Origin: Desulfuromonadaceae bacterium GWC2_58_13 | Lineage (GTDB): Bacteria; Desulfobacterota; Desulfuromonadia; Desulfuromonadales; Trichloromonadaceae | Length of the DNA stretch: 8,736 nt | NCBI GenBank assembly: GCA_001825565.1 | Contig: MHXM01000006.1 | Span: 1-8,736 of the forward strand | Direction: 5' to 3' | Shown here: piece by piece, positions 5,270-8,736 of the stretch | How positions within the stretch are numbered: position 1 is the stretch's first letter | Layout of the letters: every line of letters starts with the position of its first letter | Notes under the pieces: generated by a model | What the model was told of the DNA's origin: nothing | The model's input: the letters and a program-made list of their open reading frames with translations, nothing else | The model's database searches: none | Position numbers and translations under genes: made by a program

Positions 5270-6474
5270 CCAGCCTGATTCGACGGCTCGGCGACAGGAC
5301 GCCCCAACTTCAATTCGGCGAGAAAACTCTCCCCCTTTCCCTGCGGCAGACCGAAACCTTCGGCAATGGTCGCGGCGACATCGGCAAAGCAGCGACGGCT
5401 TCCCAGTTCAGCCCCCGACCTCATTTTCGGCGACCAGACCAGCAGCGGCACGTATTCACGACTGTGATCGGTTCCCGGCGTGGTCGGGTCGCAGCCGTGA
5501 TCGGCGGTGATCATCAAAAGGTCGCCGGACGAAAATTCAGCCAACAGTTCTGGCAGCCAGCGATCGAACTCCTCCAGCGCCGCACCGAATCCCCGGGCAT
5601 CGAGCCGATGCCCGAACAACATATCGAAATCGACCAGATTGGTAAAAATCAATCCCTGATCGACCCGGGACAACGCCCGCAAGGTCTTGTCCATTCCGTC
5701 GAGATTACTGCTGCTGTAAACGTAGTCGCTGATGCCACGACCGGCAAAGATGTCCTTGATTTTACCGACCCCGTAAACCGTTTTGCCGGCTGCGACAAGG
5801 GCGTCGAGGACGGTCGGCGCGGTCGGGGACAGGGAAAAATCATGACGCCGGGAAGTGCGCCGGTATTCAGCAGCGCTACGGCCGACAAATGGCCGGGCGA
5901 TCACCCGGCCAACCCGGTAAGGATCGAGAATCCGCCGGGCGATGCGACAGATTTCATAGAGCCGTTCGACAGGGATCACCTCCTCGTGGGCGGCGATCTG
6001 AAAGACCGAGTCGGCGCTGGTATAAACGATCGGGCGCCCGCTGCGGACGTGTTCATCCCCCAGCACCCCGAGGATATCCGTGCCGCTCGCCGCGATATTG
6101 CCGAGCGGCGCAAGGCCCGTCTCCAGGGTAAAAGCCTCAATAATTTCCGCCGGGAACCCCCGCGGGTAGGTCGGCAGGGGCTGCGGCTCAACAATCCCGG
6201 TGAGTTCCCAATGGCCGGTGGTGGTATCCTTGCCGGCCGAACACTCGGCCATCCGCCCCCAGGCCGCCTGGGCCGCGGCAACCGGGTGAACCCCGGAAAT
6301 CGGCAGGATATTGCCCAGGCCCAGACGTTCGAGGACCGGCAGCGAGAGCCCGGCGCAGACTTCGGCCACATGCTGCAGAGTATTCGCCCCGACGTCGCCG
6401 TACCCAGCGGCATCGGGAAGCGCTCCGACGCCGACCCCGTCCAGGGTAATCAACACAACCCGGCGCAAACTCAC
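5248..6474 (-). CDS. deoB: Phosphopentomutase
   Basis: The enzyme interconverts (deoxy)ribose 1-phosphate and 5-phosphate in the cytosol, linking nucleoside breakdown to sugar metabolism. The 408-residue length and motifs fit the metal-dependent alkaline-phosphatase-like family: D12 (LITLDGVGVGALPDA), the active-site Thr run T84-T86 (GKDTTTGHWE), D284/H289 (VDFDMLFGH), D325/H326 (TADHGCDPT) and H337 (GTDHSREYVP). The GTG at 6474 overlaps the deoC stop as GTGA (6471-6474), with AGGGA just upstream, and puts the protein start where the family begins. A GTG at 6495 would add seven residues and is less likely. It is the last gene of the minus-strand run. No terminator is visible, and its last codons lie inside the 3' end of the PilZ gene. 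Confidence 0.96.
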   Translation of the reverse strand: MSLRRVVLITLDGVGVGALPDAAGYGDVGANTLQHVAEVCAGLSLPVLERLGLGNILPISGVHPVAAAQAAWGRMAECSAGKDTTTGHWELTGIVEPQPLPTYPRGFPAEIIEAFTLETGLAPLGNIAASGTDILGVLGDEHVRSGRPIVYTSADSVFQIAAHEEVIPVERLYEICRIARRILDPYRVGRVIARPFVGRSAAEYRRTSRRHDFSLSPTAPTVLDALVAAGKTVYGVGKIKDIFAGRGISDYVYSSSNLDGMDKTLRALSRVDQGLIFTNLVDFDMLFGHRLDARGFGAALEEFDRWLPELLAEFSSGDLLMITADHGCDPTTPGTDHSREYVPLLVWSPKMRSGAELGSRRCFADVAATIAEGFGLPQGKGESFLAELKLGRPVAEPSNQAGQASFLV

Positions 6475-7142
6475 AGTCCCTGCTCCCGACGCCACTGGTC
6501 CACGATGGTCATGCCGGCGCTGGTGCCGACGCGAGTCGCCCCGGTTGCCAGAAATTCACGGCAAGCATGCCAATCGCGAATCCCCCCGGCCGCCTTGACC
6601 CCGATCCGCCCGGCCACCGTCCGCGCCAGCAGCGCGACGTCGGCCAGGGTCGCCCCGCCCGAACCGAATCCGGTGGAGGTCTTGACATAAGCCGCGCCGG
6701 CATTCACCACGCAACCGGCCAACACCTGCTTGCGGGAATCGTCCAGATAGCAGCATTCAAGGATCACCTTGACCACGGCTCCCCCGGCCGCCCGCACCAC
6801 CTGACGAATTTCATCTTCGACATCGTCGGTGCGATCGGTCAACGCCGCTCCCAAATGAATCACCATATCGATCTCGGTCGCCCCACGGGCCACCGCTTCA
6901 ATCGTTTCGAACACTTTGACGGAGGTTGGCAGATAGCCGAGCGGAAAGCCGACCACGGTGCCAACGGCAACATCCGAACCGTACAACAGGTCGGCGGCCA
7001 ACGGCACAAAAACCGGCGGGATGCACACCGAGGCAAAGCCGTACTCCACCGCCTCTTCGCAGAGGCGGCACACCTGGTCGGCGGTGGCGTCGGGTTTCAG
7101 CAGGGTATGGTCAATAAGACGGGCTGGGTTTTGCGGAATCAT
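6471..7142 (-). CDS. deoC: Deoxyribose-phosphate aldolase
   Basis: The enzyme cleaves 2-deoxyribose 5-phosphate to glyceraldehyde 3-phosphate and acetaldehyde, the step after phosphopentomutase. The 223-residue class I aldolase has LIDHTLLKPDAT at the N-terminus, D92 (EIDMVIHLG), the Schiff-base lysine K154 (YVKTSTGFG) and K183 (GVKAAGGIRD). It starts at ATG 7142, 37 nt after argJ; this start begins the protein where the family usually does, but no good Shine-Dalgarno is visible, and the leader contains a T7 run instead. It overlaps deoB by 4 bp, which implies translational coupling. Co-transcription with argJ and the histidine kinase is likely from spacing, but a separate promoter inside argJ cannot be excluded. 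Confidence 0.97.
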   Translation of the reverse strand: MIPQNPARLIDHTLLKPDATADQVCRLCEEAVEYGFASVCIPPVFVPLAADLLYGSDVAVGTVVGFPLGYLPTSVKVFETIEAVARGATEIDMVIHLGAALTDRTDDVEDEIRQVVRAAGGAVVKVILECCYLDDSRKQVLAGCVVNAGAAYVKTSTGFGSGGATLADVALLARTVAGRIGVKAAGGIRDWHACREFLATGATRVGTSAGMTIVDQWRREQGL

Positions 7143-7179
7143 GGGATCATTTCAAAAAAAGTTTGAGAAACGCGGCCGA

Positions 7180-8379
7180 TCAACTGCGGTAATCGGCGTT
7201 GATTTTCACATAGTCGTAAGTCAGGTCCGAGGTGTAATAATGGGCCTGGCCCTCTCCCAGATGCAGATCGACTGTCACGGTGAATTCCGGGGTTTTCAGC
7301 ACCTGGGTGGCTTTGGCTTCCAGTTCCTTGCCGGTGCCGAGACCGTCCCTTACCACCAGTACATCGCCGAAACGGATATCGACCCGCTCGGGATCGACCT
7401 GGGCGCCGGAGTAGCCGACCGCGGCGATGATCCTCCCCCAGTTGGCGTCCTGCCCAAAAAAGGCCGTCTTGACCAGGCTTGAAGTGGCTACGCTGCAGGC
7501 GGCCAATCTGGCCTCGGCATCGCTGGCCGCGCCCTGTACCAGGATCCGTACCAGCTTGGTGGCCCCTTCGCCATCCCGCACGATCATCTTGGCCAGTTCG
7601 AGCAACACCTCGTCAAGCAGTGACTGAAACTGCCGGCCGGCATCGGAGCCGACGGTGATCTCCGCATTGCCAGCCACGCCGTTGGCCAGCAGCAGCACCA
7701 TATCGTTGGTCGAGGTATCGCGGTCAACGGTAATACTGTTGAACGAACGGTCGACCCCAAGGCGCAGAACCTGGTCGGCAAAAACGCCATCCAGTTCGAC
7801 GTCGGTCAGGACAAAGGCCAGCATGGTCGCCATGTTGGGATGGATCATCCCAGCCCCCTTGGCCACCCCGAGAATACGGTAAGGCCTGCCGTCGACCTCG
7901 CCGGTTACCGCGTAGCGCTTGGGAAAGGAATCGGTGGTCATAATCGCCGCGGACACTTCGTCGATGGCGTCCGGGCGCAATTGCCCCGCCAGCGGCGGCA
8001 CGTGCTGCTCGAACTTGTCCATTGCCAATGGAGCGCCGATCACCCCGGTCGACGAAACCGCGACCAGATCCTCGTCGATGCCGAGGGCGGAGGCCGCCAG
8101 GGCGCCGCAGCGCAGGGCATCCCGGCGGCCCTGCTCGCCAGTGCAGGCATTGGCATTGCCGCTGTTGACCAGAATGGCCTGACAACGTCCCTTGCGAACC
8201 CGGGGCAGCGTTATCTGAACCGGGGCCGCCACGACCTTGTTGGTGGTAAATACCCCGGCGCAACGAGCCGGGACATCGGAAAAGATCAGCGCCAGATCGG
8301 GCCGACCCGATTTTTTCAGCCCCGCCGAGCAGGCAACAAACCTGAATCCGGGAACTCCCTTGATAGTCTCGTTATCCAT
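7180..8379 (-). CDS. argJ: Bifunctional glutamate N-acetyltransferase / ornithine acetyltransferase
   Basis: ArgJ moves the acetyl group from N-acetylornithine to glutamate and, in bifunctional forms, also uses acetyl-CoA, sustaining the cyclic arginine pathway. The 399-residue precursor self-cleaves before a threonine nucleophile: the KGAGMIHPNMATML motif places it at T185, predicting alpha chain 1-184 and beta chain 185-399. SSTGVIG (109-115) supplies the oxyanion region, FGQDANWGRIIAAVGYSG is conserved beta-chain sequence, and the C-terminus SDLTYDYVKINADYRS is the canonical ending. ATG 8379 has GGAG 8 nt upstream. It begins 3 nt after the stop of the histidine-kinase gene. Whether this copy is mono- or bifunctional cannot be read from the sequence. 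Confidence 0.97.
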   Translation of the reverse strand: MDNETIKGVPGFRFVACSAGLKKSGRPDLALIFSDVPARCAGVFTTNKVVAAPVQITLPRVRKGRCQAILVNSGNANACTGEQGRRDALRCGALAASALGIDEDLVAVSSTGVIGAPLAMDKFEQHVPPLAGQLRPDAIDEVSAAIMTTDSFPKRYAVTGEVDGRPYRILGVAKGAGMIHPNMATMLAFVLTDVELDGVFADQVLRLGVDRSFNSITVDRDTSTNDMVLLLANGVAGNAEITVGSDAGRQFQSLLDEVLLELAKMIVRDGEGATKLVRILVQGAASDAEARLAACSVATSSLVKTAFFGQDANWGRIIAAVGYSGAQVDPERVDIRFGDVLVVRDGLGTGKELEAKATQVLKTPEFTVTVDLHLGEGQAHYYTSDLTYDYVKINADYRS

Positions 8380-8382
8380 CTG

Positions 8383-8736
8383 TCAATCTCCGTTCGTGAT
8401 CCATGCCGGAAGCTGAAGACCAAACGTGGCCCCCTCTCCGCAAGAAGGCTCCAGTTCAATTTCCCCGCCCATGCGCCGGACGATGGCGCGGCAGATCGCC
8501 AGTCCGACTCCGATCCCTTCGGGCTTGTCGGAATTGATGTCGCCGAGCTGGACGTAACCGTCAAAAATGTCGTTGCAAGCCTCGGCCGGCACGCTCCGAC
8601 CATCGTTGTGAATCCGCAGATAAACGGAAGGTTTTCCGTTATGGCGGCTGTTTTCGGCCCGAATCAGGATACGCCCACCCGGTCGATTGAACTTGACGGC
8701 GTTTTCCAGCAGGGCGCGAAGAAGAACCGGCATCTC
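8383..8736 (-). CDS. Sensor histidine kinase, C-terminal ATPase domain (5' end beyond window)
   Basis: The last 117 residues of a kinase are visible, open at the right edge. They hold the ATP-binding motifs in order: N box (LRALLENAVKF), G1-like box (IHNDGRSVP, in the N-D-G form rather than D-x-G-x-G), G2 (GIGVGLAICRAIVRRMGGEIEL) and the final GATFGLQLP strand. This is the HATPase_c domain of an HPK-type kinase; the sensor and phospho-accepting His are outside. The stop precedes argJ by 3 nt, so the genes are probably co-transcribed. The cognate regulator is not visible, and the two receiver proteins elsewhere in the window are in separate units. A hybrid kinase with a C-terminal receiver is excluded, since the protein ends nine residues after the ATPase domain. 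Confidence 0.92.
   Translation of the reverse strand, partial: EMPVLLRALLENAVKFNRPGGRILIRAENSRHNGKPSVYLRIHNDGRSVPAEACNDIFDGYVQLGDINSDKPEGIGVGLAICRAIVRRMGGEIELEPSCGEGATFGLQLPAWITNGD

Noticed and set aside
5464..6690. 408-codon plus-strand frame across deoB and the end of deoC
   Set aside because: It is antisense to two unmistakable enzymes. Long shadow frames are expected in GC-rich genes, and its product has no recognisable motif or plausible start signal.
7143..7200. Possible terminator between argJ and deoC (6-bp GCCGAT/ATCGGC stem and a later T7 run)
   Set aside because: The T-run is about 20 nt from the stem rather than adjacent, and the stem lies at the argJ 3' end. It does not form a convincing intrinsic terminator.
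1..8736. Mobile element, CRISPR array, toxin-antitoxin or phage-defence locus
   Set aside because: No transposase, integrase, direct-repeat array, attachment-site duplication or defence-type domain was seen. Gene content and base composition look chromosomal throughout.

Overview
The window looks like chromosomal DNA from a GC-rich deltaproteobacterium of the Desulfuromonadales type (Geobacter / Desulfuromonas / Pelobacter relatives). This is an inference from the gene content: a MucR/Ros zinc-finger regulator, a DUF2914 exported protein, a receiver-PilZ protein, CheW-like proteins paired with an acidic-tailed receiver, and typical argJ and deo genes. No mobile element, CRISPR array, tRNA or rRNA was seen. 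Both ends cut through genes.

Layout. (1) Bases 1-2075, minus strand: a signalling operon reading right to left, with its own candidate promoter, then CheW-like protein A, CheW-like protein B (joined by an ATGA overlap), then a canonical receiver domain with a very long acidic, low-complexity tail that runs off the left edge. (2) Bases 2111-3151, minus strand: a dGTPase-like HD phosphohydrolase with a promoter whose spacer holds a perfect 13-bp palindrome. (3) Bases 3152-3442: AT-rich divergent intergenic region. (4) Bases 3443-3886, plus strand: a MucR/Ros-family regulator, followed by a 17-bp-stem bidirectional terminator. (5) Bases 3965-4351, minus strand: a small exported DUF2914 protein, divergent from (6) 4523-5269, plus strand: a degenerate receiver fused to a PilZ domain. 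(7) Bases 5248-8736, minus strand: a packed run, in transcription order, of a histidine-kinase C-terminus (cut by the right edge), argJ, deoC and deoB. The deoB 3' end overlaps the 3' end of the PilZ gene.

How the parts fit. deoB and deoC catalyse consecutive steps of deoxyribose-phosphate breakdown. The dGTPase could feed the same pool, because it releases deoxyguanosine, but no purine nucleoside phosphorylase is visible. ArgJ serves the acetyl-cycling arginine pathway and is only positionally linked. The rest is regulatory: CheW-like adaptors with a phosphorylatable receiver but no CheA or chemoreceptor in view, a receiver-PilZ protein that has lost its phospho-acceptor, a zinc-finger regulator and a histidine kinase.

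The least routine item is the two-CheW plus acidic-tail receiver operon. Nothing here proves a new biological system.
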